Positions 10,603 to 21,260 of a stretch of 64,000 bases of DNA are shown here, piece after piece. The stretch's first letter is position 1, and every line of letters starts with the position of its first letter. Source of the DNA: Chlorocebus sabaeus (taxonomy: Eukaryota > Chordata > Mammalia > Primates > Cercopithecidae); contig NC_132911.1 in NCBI RefSeq assembly GCF_047675955.1, positions 79,377,208 to 79,441,207 on the forward strand, in the 5' to 3' direction. The notes below the pieces were generated by a model, which saw nothing but the letters and a program-made list of their open reading frames with translations, did no database searches and was not told where the DNA came from. Both the position numbers and the translations under genes were made by a program.

Positions 10603-10902
10603 TTATTTTATTTTTTTTTTTGAGACGGAGTCTTGCTCTGTCGCCCGGGCTGGAGTGCAGTGGCCGGATCTTAGCTCACTGCAAGCTCCGCCTCCCGGGT
10701 TTACGCCATTCTCCTGCCTCAGCCTCCCGAGTAGCGGGGACTACAGGCGCCCGCCACCTCGCCCGGCTAGTTTTTTGTGTTTTTAGTAGAGACGGGGTTT
10801 CACTGTGTTAGCCAGGATGGTCTCGATCTCCTGACCTCGTGATCCGCCCGTCTCGGCCTCCCAAAGTGCTGGGATTACAGGCTTGAGCCACCGCGCCCGG
10901 CC
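10603..10902 (-). mobile_element. young AluY of Old World monkey type (AluYRa-like)
   Basis: Full-length antisense AluY with little decay and many intact CpGs. Sense-strand diagnostics: GGCTCAAGCCTG near the 5' end, AACTAGCCGGGCGAGGTGG in the middle, GGCGTAAACCCGGG, and GAGATCCGGCC-type wording (here AGATCCGGCCACTGC). These are known from cercopithecid AluYRa-type subfamilies, not human AluY. It is flanked by similar TATTTTTATTTT-type sequence on both sides, which may be the target-site duplication. It lies next to an older Alu piece. Confidence 0.92.
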
Positions 10903-10916
10903 TATTTTTATTTTTT

Positions 10917-11035
10917 ATAGATGAGGGTCACCCAGGCTGAAGTGCAGTGGTATGATCATAGCTCACTGTAGCCTCAAACTCCTGGCCACAAGCCATCCTC
11001 CTGCCTCAGCCTTCTGAACATCTGGGATTACAGGG
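10917..11035 (-). mobile_element. old Alu fragment (AluJ/FLAM-like)
   Basis: 'GTCACCCAGGCTGAAGTGCAG', 'GTATGATCATAGCTCACTG', 'TCTGGGATTACAGG' in a diverged half-length copy. The young AluY inserted at its tail side. Confidence 0.8.
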
Positions 11036-11270
11036 AGTTAACATTTATTCAGTTTACTTATGCTAGACACTAAGTGCTTCACATATATTAAATTGTTTAA
11101 TTCTTTTAATAACTCTATAAGGTACAAGCTATTGTTATCACCACTATGCTGCTGAGGAAACTGAGTCAAGGAGATGTTATGAATACCCTGTGAGACTAAA
11201 CAACCAGTATAAGCATTAAACAGGAACCAAGGCCATTTGTCTCCAGAGCCCAATTTCTTCTGATAATAAC
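11036..11270 (+). mobile_element. MIR
   Basis: 'aacatttattcagtttac', 'agacactaagtgcttcac', 'aataactctataaggtac', 'tgctgaggaaactgagtc', 'ctccagagccca' in MIR order. It is interrupted at its left edge by the old Alu. Confidence 0.88.
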
Positions 11271-12555
11271 TTTAATACCAATAAGGTCTTATGCTATTAA
11301 TCTCATCTCAGTTTTTACAGTATCTTCTAAAGCTAAAAATGAAATAAGGTAATTTTATTTTTCTCCTTCTCTGTGTTCTGTCAATTATTTATATGAAGCA
11401 TATGAATGATTTCACTGAATTCAATTTGAGCATCAATTAGGTGAAAGTAATTTAACGGATATTTCATGTGTAAATAAACGATATGGCAGATTGACTTCTG
11501 AGACATGTTAGAATAGATTTTGTAAAACCCTAAATATGATATTTTAATTGAAACTAATTTATGAAATCAGGAATAAACATTGTAATAGTCACATGTTTGA
11601 TCAAGTAGAACCTGGTGCTTATGGTATTAATTTTTATCTAGTTTTTATACGATAAATTTTGAATACTTAGTGAATTACAAATGTGTATGCCTTACTGTCT
11701 TCTCTTCAAAAATCACAAACAAGTATTGTTTAGAAAGTTTCTTGATGGGTAACTACTTAGTAAAACTTCTTGGGAAGTGAGGCTTACAATTTAAAAGACA
11801 TGGGATGTTTCAAAAGCTAAGTTTTATTTCCTTCTTAATTTAGTTGGTCACTTCCTTTCTTGACAAAGAATCCTGCTACCTGAAACTATCCTCGTTATGG
11901 GTGTATTAAATAGGAAACTTGGGTATATTTGTACCTAGCACATGTAACATATATTGAATTACTCTCCATTACCACATGGCTTATGAGTTTTAATGGTCAT
12001 ATTTTTCTTCTATTTATGCATAGATTCCCAGAATGTTAAAACTTTTATAACTTGCAAAGTAATTGTTTTGTAAGTAGAGAATATTTTGAATTTATGTCCT
12101 CAAGCTGCCTCACATTACTCGAGTTGTAATGGAGAATAAATAGTGTGCCTGCATAACATGTAGTTTTATAATTTAAGCCCAAAACAATTTTGGATAACAT
12201 TGTGGTTTTCTAGTACATAAAGCATGTATTTTTTCTTATAAATGAGTTCAAAATCTGACATTTTGTTTGTAAAATTGAGCTAACATTTCTTTGAAAGAAG
12301 TAGCTATGATAAAAATGTATCCTTTGTTAAAAAGGGTTACAATTCAATTAGGCAAGAGTTTTTGAATGGGTTTTATTTGCAAAACATGTCGTGGCTCAAG
12401 TGACTTAAAAAAAAATAAAATCCTTGGAATTTAGGAACTGGCAAATTAGTTGGGAAAATAACTACAAGTTTCACTGAAATTGGACTATGGTAGGTGTTGT
12501 AATATACAAATCACTTATTCCAGGATACTAATATAGATACATACATAGAAACACA
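11271..12555. other. no recognised element
   Basis: About 1.3 kb of AT-rich, repeat-poor DNA with no supportable exon. Confidence 0.4.
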
Positions 12556-12586
12556 AACACACACACACACATATAACACATATATA

Positions 12587-12640
12587 TATTAAATACACAT
12601 TCACACATAATATATGTATATCTGTGTATATATATATTAT
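12587..12640. repeat. left copy of an Alu-flanking imperfect direct repeat
   Basis: AAATACACATTCACACATA then TATCTGTGTATATAT closely matches 12947-13000 on the other side of the Alu. It is preceded by (CA)n/(TA)n sequence at 12556-12586. Confidence 0.75.
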
Positions 12641-12649
12641 TATTATTAG

Positions 12650-12940
12650 TTTTTGAGACAGAGTCTTGCTCTGTTGCCAGGCTGGAGTGCAATGGCACGA
12701 TCTTGGCTCGTTGCAACCTCCACTTCCTGGGTTCAAAAGATTCTCCTATCTCAGCTTCCTGAGTAGCTGGGACTATAGGTGTGCACCACCATGCCCAGCT
12801 AATTGTTGTATTTTTAGTAGAGACTGGGTTTCACCATGTTGGCGAGACCAAGAGATGGTCTCGATCTCTTGACCTTGTGATCCGCCCCACTTGGCCTCCT
12901 AAAGTGCTGGGGTTACAGGTGTGAGCCACCGCGCCTGACC
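12650..12940 (-). mobile_element. Alu (AluS/Y-like) with an internal palindromic insertion
   Basis: Near full-length antisense Alu. Around 12840-12875 the usual 'ttggccaggatggtctcgatctcttgacc' region carries extra bases, giving GAGACCAAGAGAT followed by GGTCTCGATCTCTT, a quasi-inverted repeat. Confidence 0.92.
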
Positions 12941-12946
12941 TATATC

Positions 12947-13000
12947 TATTTAATACACATTCACACACATATGCGTATATCTGTGTGTATATATTATTTA
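12947..13000. repeat. right copy of the Alu-flanking imperfect direct repeat
   Basis: TTAATACACATTCACACACA then TATCTGTGTGTATATAT; see 12587-12640. At about 50 bp it is longer than an ordinary Alu target-site duplication (7-20 bp). Confidence 0.75.
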
Positions 13001-13480
13001 TATGCATTAATAATATACATCAGAATATTAACACGTGGAAATACACATGTGCATTTAGATTGTAAATATATGAAATGCTTCATCCTAAGTTTAACTGAAT
13101 TAAATAAAAGAACTTAACCACTCTTAATCATTTGCTGTATTTTCCGTTATCTATCATTAGTGCCATTCTTACACTTAAGTATTATTCCTTGAACAATTTG
13201 TAAATTTAAAGCAAAGAAAAAGCAAAATTAGAAGAGCCATCAAAACTGGTGAAGATTATTTTGATAAAAGAAGAAAATGGGACAAAAATGTGGGAAATTA
13301 ATGTAACCTAGAATAATATAAATTCACTTCTATAAAAATATGTATAACAAAGAGATTGCATATCACCTTTTAAAAAATAGTTTTTTACAGTTATAGGAAA
13401 AATACACAGACCTTATTTAAAAAATACATTTTTTCCTAAATGAAGAAAAATAATGAATATAATATATATTTTAGGTAGGA
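13001..13480. other. no recognised element
   Basis: AT-rich sequence without supportable features. Confidence 0.4.
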
Positions 13481-13483
13481 GTG

Positions 13484-13850
13484 TTAGTTTGCTAGAGCCA
13501 CCATAACATAATTCCACATACTGGGTGGCTTAAATAACAGAAATTTATCTTTTCTCAGTTCTGGAGGCTAGAAATTTAAGATCAAGGTTTCAGCAGGCTT
13601 GGTGTGTTCTGAAGCCCTTCTCCTTGGCTTGCAGGTGGCTGCTTCCTCCTGATGTCCTCATATGGCTGCCCCTAGATTGGTGTCTGTCTGTGTCCTGATC
13701 CCCTTTTATAAGGACACCAGTCATAAGTTATCAGGGCCCACCAACATGACTTGTTCATCTTACCTTAGTTATTTCTTTCTGAGGTTCCACTGGGGTTAAG
13801 ACTTTAACATATGATTTGGGGAGGGACACATAGTTCAGCCAATAATAACA
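13484..13850 (-). mobile_element. MLT1-type LTR (MaLR/ERVL)
   Basis: Antisense MLT1 landmarks in order: 'gttagtttgctagagcc', 'tgggtggcttaaataacag', 'cagttctggaggctag', 'ccttggcttgcaggtggc', 'ataaggacaccagtcata', 'agggcccacc', 'acacatagttcagcc'. A solo LTR with no internal region seen. Confidence 0.88.
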
Positions 13851-14156
13851 GAGCAGCCATAAAATGGTTTTGTCACATTAGAAGCCTGGATGTTTTAAAT
13901 CTTCCTTACGGTCTATGCATATATTTGTTTTCGACTATCAATTAAGTCAACACGGTTCAAACATCTAGAATCAACGCTTTCCTCTCTCTTAACACTCATC
14001 CTCATCCACACTTTCCTCGTTGTTGGCCTTAGCATATTCCCCCTTTGACAAGTCCTTCTGGCTAGGACAAACGGCAAAACTGATGTGACTTGAAGATGAT
14101 ATCTGGAGTCACTGAATATATAGAAAGAAGAATCTTTCATGAATAACCTAGTGATA
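13851..14156. other. no recognised element
   Basis: Short stretch between MLT1 and a TC repeat; a 75-codon antisense frame has no recognisable features. Confidence 0.4.
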
Positions 14157-14157
14157 A

Positions 14158-14186
14158 ATCTCTCTCTCTCTCTGTCGCTCTCTCTT
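14158..14186. repeat. (TC)n simple repeat
   Basis: TCTCTCTC with one GTCG interruption directly next to the tail of the following antisense Alu. Confidence 0.9.
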
Positions 14187-14524
14187 TTTGTTTTTGTTTG
14201 TTTGTTTGTTTGTTTGTTTGTTTTGTTTTGTTTTGTTTTGTTTGAGATGGAGTTTCACTCTTGTTGCCCAGTCTGGAGTGCAATGGCGTGATCTCAGCTC
14301 ACCGCAACCCCTACCTACCCGGCTCAAGCGATTCTGCTGCCTCAGCCTCCCGAGTAGGTGGCACTACAGGCATGAGCCACCGTGCCCGGCTAATTTTGTA
14401 TTTTTAGTAGAGACGGGGTTTCTCCATGTTGGTCAGGCTGGTCTCGAATTCCTGATCTCAGGTGATCCGCCCACCTCGGCCTCCCGAAGTGCTGGGATTA
14501 CAGGCATGAGCCACTGTGCCCGCC
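14187..14524 (-). mobile_element. Alu (AluS-like) with (GTTT)/(GTTTT) tail
   Basis: Tail GTTTGTTTG.../GTTTTGTTTTG at 14187-14243, then full antisense Alu ending GAGCCACTGTGCCCGCC. The 113-codon frame over it is Alu-derived. Confidence 0.94.
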
Positions 14525-15859
14525 TGTGATAAGTTCCTTGTGTTTTAAAAATTTATTTTTGTCTGCTACTTATGTACAAACCACTATTTTCCCATCATGG
14601 CCTTTGAGTAAACGATAGTGTTTTGATTAAATAGCAGCAGAGGGAAGTTCTGTGGGCATGCATGTTTGTGTCCCTGAGACTATCAGAAGTTAAACAACAG
14701 TGCCAAAGTAAGCTGAACTCCAAAGGCAGATACTGTGTTTGCATTTGGGAGAAACAGTTTAAGTATTTCTTTGAGGCTTTTGTACTCTGCTCGGTTCAGG
14801 TCCTCATACAGGCATTTATGTATCACCTTAATTTATAAATGATGAGTTTTAGTAAGAAACGTTGAATTGACACAAAGAATAATCCAGAGGCTACTACACT
14901 GGGCACTTCTCTTGAATCAATGGAAAGAAAAACACAGCAAAGCGCCCTTCATGCGGAATAAAAAGTTTCAAGATGTTAGACCCATTCCGAGGTACTCTAT
15001 CTATGGTGGCATCCCCTCTATCCTGTATGAAAGAGATAAATACACATAAGCCTTTAAGATACAAAGGGCAGTTTCTATATTTGAAGTTATGCATTCAACA
15101 GGTGATTTCAGAATTTCTCAGGTAAAATCCTAACAACTCTTATTGCAGTACAAGCTCCATGATTCACGCCCACAAACACTTCAGTGTCACTTACAGTGTA
15201 ATTTCAGCTCATGGATGCTTGGAAGAGTATGCTCACTCCCGTGAGTCTGTTTTAAAACAGTGAGTGATTAGTTGTGTTATGACTTTAGCCATCTTGCAAT
15301 AAATATATTAGGAACAGTAGTTTGTTCATTTAGAGAAATTTATCAGGTCCTAGCTATTTAACTTCTTTGTGGCTTAGTTTGCACGTCTCTCATCTGGGAT
15401 ACCACCACTTACTTCCATAGAATTCCTGAGAATCTTCAATTGAACAAGATATATAAGACAACACTCAGCACCATTTCTGGTACTTGGCAGTTGCTTAATC
15501 AACTGAAATGCTTTTTCTCTATTATTTTTAATTTCCTCTTATGGTATCAGAACTAAGTTAAAAAAAAAGAACTCCCAATTTTTTTTGCTTAAATCAAAAG
15601 TGAGGAGTCTTCTTAATTTCTGTCTTCTTCTTACACATCTTATCTAATTCATCAGTAAATTAGAGATCTGCCAATATTACCTTCAAATGGGCCTCACGTT
15701 TTCCACTTATCTTTACCTCTACAGCTACTATGTTGTCTGAGCCAGTTGTGTACCTGGACCACTGCTGTAAGTCTACGAACTGCTTTCTCAGTAACCACAT
15801 TGCTCCCTTCAAGGGAGCGTTAAAACATAAATAAGAATACGTTGTCTTCTTGCTTAAAA
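14525..15859. other. no recognised element
   Basis: About 1.3 kb of repeat-poor sequence. Possible traces of old SINEs near 15350-15500 are too weak to call. Confidence 0.4.
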
Positions 15860-16060
15860 TCATCTGATTGGTTCTCATTGTACTAGGAATAAAGTCCAGA
15901 CTCTTTGTTGTGGCCTATGAGGCATCTGATGCTCTGGCCTCAGCCAGAGGCCAAGAGAGGTAAGAGAGATCTTACCTCTTGCAACTCTCTTTCACCCCCC
16001 CAAGTTTTAGTCACATCTGAGTTTTCTTTATTCTCCTTAAATTAGTCAAGCTTTTTTTTT
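15860..16060 (+). mobile_element. L2 fragment
   Basis: 'aataaagtccagactctttg', 'ggcctatgaggcatctgatg', 'tctggcctcagcc', 'ttgcaactct' follow the order of the L2 3' region. A small perfect inverted repeat (GAGGTAAG...CTTACCTC, 15957-15978) lies inside it. Confidence 0.6.
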
Positions 16061-16818
16061 CTCTTTTTTATCTCAGGGACTTCATCATTTTGTTCAATAT
16101 TCCTTTCAAACCCTTCCCCGACCTCCCATCCGTAAACATCATATGAATATATTTTATCCTTTAGTTCTCAGTTTCTGTGAGTTTCCTCTGATTTGTACAG
16201 GTGTCTTTTTTCATATTTATTGATGATTGGAGATAACTGAATAGACCCAGCTGACTGGGAGGTCTATCAGCAGCAGAAGGTTGAGAGGATATTGTCACAG
16301 AAGACCAGGGAGCAAGAGGAGAAAGGAAATTAGGATACTGAGTATTTAATGAAGCAAAACAAACAAACAAAATAACTCTGACTCATTCTTTACATATAAC
16401 CTGAATATGTATATGACATGACATAATTATTTTTGTTTGGATTAAGATATGATCATTACTAAGAAATGCTAGTTGAGGACTCTAAAGCAGTACTGGACAA
16501 TAAAAGTATAATTCAGCCTCATGTGTACTTTTAGTTGTCTTACAGCCACATTGCAGGTAAGTAGAAACAAAGGAAAGTCACTTTAATAATCTATTTTATT
16601 TAACTGAATATATTAAAAATATAATCACTTCAATGTATAACCAATATAAATGGACAAACTATTAATGAGAAAAAACAAAGCAAACAAAATTATTAATACA
16701 ATCTTTTCTGTTCTTTTCTCATAGTAGGGCTTGGAAATCTGTGCATTTTACACTTGCAGCATATCTCACTTCACCTAGTCACAGTTCAGAGCTCTGTGAT
16801 CACATGTGGCCAGTGGCT
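16061..16818. other. no recognised element
   Basis: Nothing supportable beyond short A/T-rich runs and an AAAC run near 16355. Confidence 0.4.
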
Positions 16819-16930
16819 ACCTAATTGGTCAGTCCAGGTCTAACGGTTATTTAAAGGAAGTTTAATCTGCACCAACCTAATTGGTCAGTCCAGGTCTAAA
16901 GGTTATTTAAAGGAAGTTTAATCTGCACCA
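16819..16930. repeat. 56-bp tandem duplication, two units, one mismatch
   Basis: Unit 1 (16819-16874) and unit 2 (16875-16930) are identical except C at 16844 versus A at 16900. Each starts ACCTAATTGGTCAGTCC and ends AATCTGCACCA. ATTGG (reverse CCAAT) occurs once per unit. It is not part of any mobile element I recognise. Confidence 0.97.
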
Positions 16931-17215
16931 TTCTTTTATCGTCTAGGATGACTTTTTATTCAATTTTGTGACAATTTAACTTTGAATTGGTTTTTTAGAT
17001 TAGATATACCAGCTTTCTATTTTCAATGACTTTTAAATAGATTTATGGGAAAAATATTTTCTTGCATTTATGAAAAACCTATCATCTTTATCTTAATTAT
17101 GTTTGAAGATAAATAAGGTCGACAGGGGTTAGTTTACACTGGAGAGTTGACAATGCTGCTAGACTTTCCACAACTTTTAAGATTTACGTAAGGCAGTTTA
17201 CACGGAAATTGCACA

Positions 17216-17390
17216 TGCAAGTGGTTCACAGACTTGAGTGGGCATCAGAATCAGCGGGAAGCTAGTAACTCTGAAGATTTTTCGGCTTCACCCCAGGACT
17301 CAGGAGGTCTAGGATGGTGCCGAGCACCTGCATTTGTAGCAAGTTTGCAGGTGCTGCTGCTGCTGGTAGAGGCCCGTACTGGCATACACC
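17216..17390 (-). mobile_element. MER5A-type hAT DNA transposon remnant
   Basis: 'aagtggttcacagacttgag', 'gggcatcagaatca', 'caggaggtctaggatggtgcc', 'gcatttgtagcaagtttgca', 'ggtgctgctgctgctggt' match MER5A in antisense order. Non-autonomous, no coding capacity. Confidence 0.85.
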
Positions 17391-18204
17391 ATCTCATCTC
17401 TCCCCATGTATGGTGCACGTGGAGATTGCCTTGAGCGACAGGGCATGCTTTTCTTCTTTATATGGTTGATGATGCACACCTTGGAAACGACTATTTTTTT
17501 CCTTTGTTTCTATGTGTGTGTGCGCCAGTTGGAGGGTAGATGGAGGAAGTTACTTACCTGTTCATTATACTGTTATGTTCTACTCTGAGAAAACAGTAGC
17601 AAAATAACTTTAGGGGAAGCATAACAACAAAATAAATTTCAGAGAAGGAAACTGAGATCAGTGACCAATACAAGCTTCTAGTGACTGTTCCATATATTTT
17701 ACCATGCTGTGAGGGGTGGGGAAATAGGAAGGTATTTTACCTGTACAGTGTCGATTTTCTAGGTCCAGATGACAGACTATTACTGAAGTAATAATAGCTT
17801 TGTTGAATACTGAACCAAAAGCTAATATTTTCCCCAGAGTAATTTATCTCTTTTCTAGCCATTATGATATCCACTAAGTTCTAAGTGTTAAATTAGCTTT
17901 GAGGCTCACATGGAAATAAGTACCATTGTTTATATGATCAGGGCAGTGCTTGTTCAGCTACTGTTTCATGTTGGATTTCTGCAAAGCTGCAATTGTGTGA
18001 AGCAGGCCTCAGTGGATACTATGTAAAATGAATGTCAAATTTCTGAGTGATGAGGAAAATCATTACCAAAGTAAATATATTAACTTTGATAAGGCTATAC
18101 ATTTTAAGATTTTTTTTTTAAAAAAGGCTAAATTTAGGAAATAATCCAGTGAAATTAATCTTTCCTCCTTATGTTCTCTGAAAACTTTTATTTCCTTGCT
18201 ACAT
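17391..18204. other. no recognised element
   Basis: Repeat-poor 0.8 kb stretch with nothing supportable. Confidence 0.4.
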
Positions 18205-18385
18205 TATCTAATATTTATTGAGCATTTAATATTTGCAGGCACTGCTCTAAATGCTTTATCAGCATTAGTTCATTTAGTCCTCATAACAAGCTGATGACTA
18301 TATTATTATCATTCCGATTTTACAGATGGGTGTTACACAACCAGTTAGGAGCAGAGATGATATTCTCCTGGGCTTAACTGCCACA
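18205..18385 (+). mobile_element. MIR
   Basis: 'atttattgagcatttaatat', 'aggcactgctctaaatgct', 'agtcctcataacaag', 'gattttacagatgggtg'. Confidence 0.88.
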
Positions 18386-18679
18386 TTATATCTTCCTCTG
18401 TGAGATTCAGCTGCCTTAATGCCTTCTTTCAACGCTCGGTCTTTCTTCCTTGACCTTCTCCTAGTCCATAAACTTATACCCAACTATACATCCATTTGAA
18501 ATAGTTTTGGCCAAGAATTTTTTTTTCCCTTTTCCATAATTTTATACTTTTTTCTCCCTCCATGTCTTCACTGTCCTTCACCTTATCTGAAAGTATAATC
18601 TCTCTTCTTTTGGCTTAACTCTGTCCTTAATAACATTTTACATTAGTTAGCTCTCATAACTTTCAATTTATTTATGACT

Positions 18680-18987
18680 TTTTTTTTTTTTTTTTTTTTT
18701 TTGATATGGAGTCTCACTCTGTTGCCCAGGCTGGAGTGCAGTGATGCGATCTCGCTCACTGCAAGCTCTGCCTTGTGGGTTCACGCCATTCTCCTGCCTC
18801 AGCCTCCTGACTAGGAGGGACTACAGGCCCCGCCACCACCATGCCGGACTAATTTTTTTGTATTTTTAGTAGAGATGGGGTTTCATCGTGTTCGCCAGGG
18901 TGGTCTCCATCTCCTGAGCTCAGGCGATCCGCCTGCCTCGACCTCCTAAAGTGCTGGGATTACAGGCGTGAGCCACCGCGCCTGGCC
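18680..18987 (-). mobile_element. Alu (AluY/S-like) with target-site duplication
   Basis: Full-length antisense Alu with a T run of about 24. The flanking 10-bp duplication ATTTATGACT is at 18670-18679 and 18988-18997. Confidence 0.95.
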
Positions 18988-19110
18988 ATTTATGACTATT
19001 CTTAATTATAAAAGCAGAAACAGAACATTTAAAGAATTTTTTAAATGAAAATTAAATCACTATCCAGCACACACATACTTCCTTCTTTGAAACTTTCTGC
19101 CCAGTTTCTT

Positions 19111-19397
19111 TTTTTTGAGACAGAGCCTCACTCTGTCGCCCAGGCTGGAGTGCAGTGGGGCAATCTTGGTGCACTGCAACCTCCACCTCCCAGGATCAAG
19201 TAATTCTTCTGTCTCAGCCTCCCGAGTAGCTGGGACTACAGGTGCGCGTCACCACAGTCAGCTAATTTTTGTATTTTTAGTAGACCCGGTGTTTCACCAT
19301 GTTGGCCAGGATGGTCTTGATCTCTTGACCTCATGATCCACCTGCCTTGGCCTTCCAAAGTGCTGAGATTACAGGCATGAGCCGCTGCGCCTGGCCC
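19111..19397 (-). mobile_element. Alu (AluS-like) with target-site duplication
   Basis: Full-length antisense Alu bracketed by CCAGTTTCTT at 19101-19110 and 19401-19410. About 120 bp from the previous Alu, same orientation. Confidence 0.95.
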
Positions 19398-19644
19398 TGT
19401 CCAGTTTCTTATATGTGTGTGTTTGTTGACAGGTGTATGTTTTATATTTATTCACTATGAGTAATATGTATATGAATTTTTACATTGATTATTGAATTAT
19501 TTTTTTCCTTATTAGAGTAATATTTAGCATTATCTTCTTAATATCAAATTAAATGTTCATTAAATAGAAATAATACAATCTACCCAACCCTTTTTAAAAT
19601 TTTTGTACAGGTTGAGAATTTTTATTAATACAGCATTTTAAATT

Positions 19645-20340
19645 TTTTACCTTTATTTTATTTTTTAAATTTCCACTTTTATTTTTGATTCAGGGGCCAC
19701 ATGTGCAGGTTTGTTACAAGGGTATATTGGATGATGCTAAAGTTTGGGCTTCTACTGATGCCATCACTCAGATAGTGGCAATAATACCCAACAGGAAGTT
19801 TTTCATCTCTTGCCCCCTTCTCTCCCTCGCACCTTTTGGAGTTCCCAGAGTCTACTGTTTCTAACTGTATGTCCATGTCTACCCAAGATTTAGCTCCCAC
19901 TTATAAGTAAGAACGTGCAATAATTGGTTTTCTGTTTTTGTGTTAATTTGCTTAGGATAATGGCCTCCAGTTGCATCCATGGTGCTGCAAAGAACATGAT
20001 TATTTTATTTTTTAAATGACTGCATAGTATTCCATAGTATATATATATACCATCTTTTCTTTATCTAATCCACCATTGATGGGTGCCAAGGTTGATGCCA
20101 TGTCTTTGCTATTGTGAATAGAGCTGTGATGAACATACAAATGCATTTGTCTTTTTGGTAAAATCATTTATTTTCCTTTGAGTACATACCTAGTAATGGA
20201 ATTGCCAGGTCAAGTGAGAGTTCTATTTTTAGTGCTTTGAGAAATCTGCAAACTGCCTTGCACAGTGACTGAACTAATTTACATTCCCACCAATAGTGTA
20301 AAAGCATTTCCTTTTCTCTGCAGCTTCACCAACATCAATG
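19645..20340 (-). mobile_element. L1 3' end (L1PB/L1MA type), 5'-truncated
   Basis: Antisense primate-era L1 3' UTR and ORF2 end, less decayed than the other L1s: 'gccacatgtgcaggtttgtt', 'tagctcccacttataagt', 'aggataatggcctccagttg', 'tcatggtgctgcaaagaaca'-type series, 'cattcccaccaatagtgt'. It carries no coding capacity. Confidence 0.85.
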
Positions 20341-20344
20341 CAGC

Positions 20345-20375
<31 letters not shown>

Positions 20376-20661
20376 TTTTTGAGACAGAGTTCTGCTCAGC
20401 CACCCAGGCTGGAGTGCAGTGGTGCGATCTCGGCTCACTGCAATCTCTGTCTCCCGAGTTCAAGCGATTCTCCCATCTCAGCCTCCCGAGTAGCTGGGAT
20501 TACAGGCACCTGTCATCGTACCTGGCTAATTTTTGTATTTTAGTGGAGATGGGGTTTCACCATGTGGGTGAGGCTGATCTTGAACTCCCAACCTTAGGTG
20601 ATCCTCTTGCCTTGGCTTCCGAAAGTGCTAGGATTACAGGCATGAGCCACCGCACCCAGCC
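20345..20661 (-). mobile_element. Alu (AluS-like) with (TTTA)n tail
   Basis: TTTA repeat at 20345-20380, then antisense Alu ending GAGCCACCGCACCCAGCC. Short flanking match GCAGCTT/ACAGCTT. It inserted at the broken end of the L1. Confidence 0.94.
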
Positions 20662-20834
20662 CAGTACAGCTTTTTAAAAAATCAACTTATCTAGTATTAA
20701 CTTCCAGAAGTTAATTTAGTGAGTCAACAAATTAGCCTTTTTCTGGCTTTTTACATATATCCTTGTATTGGTTTTGCTTTTAAATGATTTTTTTTTAAAG
20801 TTAATGGTAGCCAATCTTAATCGCACACTCAAAT

Positions 20835-21260
20835 TTTTACATATATATACACACATACACACTTCTGTAACAATTGCTACCCCACATAGGAAATTTCCAA
20901 CTCCCCAAAAGTATCATTGGGCTCCTAACCAGGCATAGATTAATTTCACCTATTTTACTGTCTTGCTGTGTATTTCTGTTGTTGTTCTGTGGTATGCCAT
21001 TGGATGAATATGCTACAAATAATTTACCAAATCTACTGTCGATGGTCAGTTAGGTTTCCCGTTTTAGGCTATTACAATAAAGCTGTCTTGCACATAGTTT
21101 ACAAGTCTTTTACTGGACTTGAGCACTCCTTTCTGATGGTCTGTTTCCAAGGGTGGATTTACTGGACCATAGGGGATACATGTGTTTAGCTAATATTAGT
21201 TTTTTAAGGTATAAAATCTATTTAAAATATGAATGGAAATATTTCTATTTTGTCAATTGC
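20835..21260 (-). mobile_element. degraded L1 fragment (L1M/HAL1 type)
   Basis: 'gtatgccattggatgaat', 'ggctattacaataaagctg', 'ccaagggtggatttactgga' resemble the antisense L1 3' region in order. Divergence is high. Confidence 0.45.

Noticed and set aside
14188..14529. Open frames of about 60-120 codons with 'VAQSGVQWRDL'-type peptides here and at many other places
   Set aside because: Typical antisense-Alu or sense-Alu translations; they coincide exactly with Alu elements.
16819..16930. CRISPR-like or satellite array
   Set aside because: Only two contiguous 56-bp units without spacers in a primate genome; it is a simple tandem duplication.
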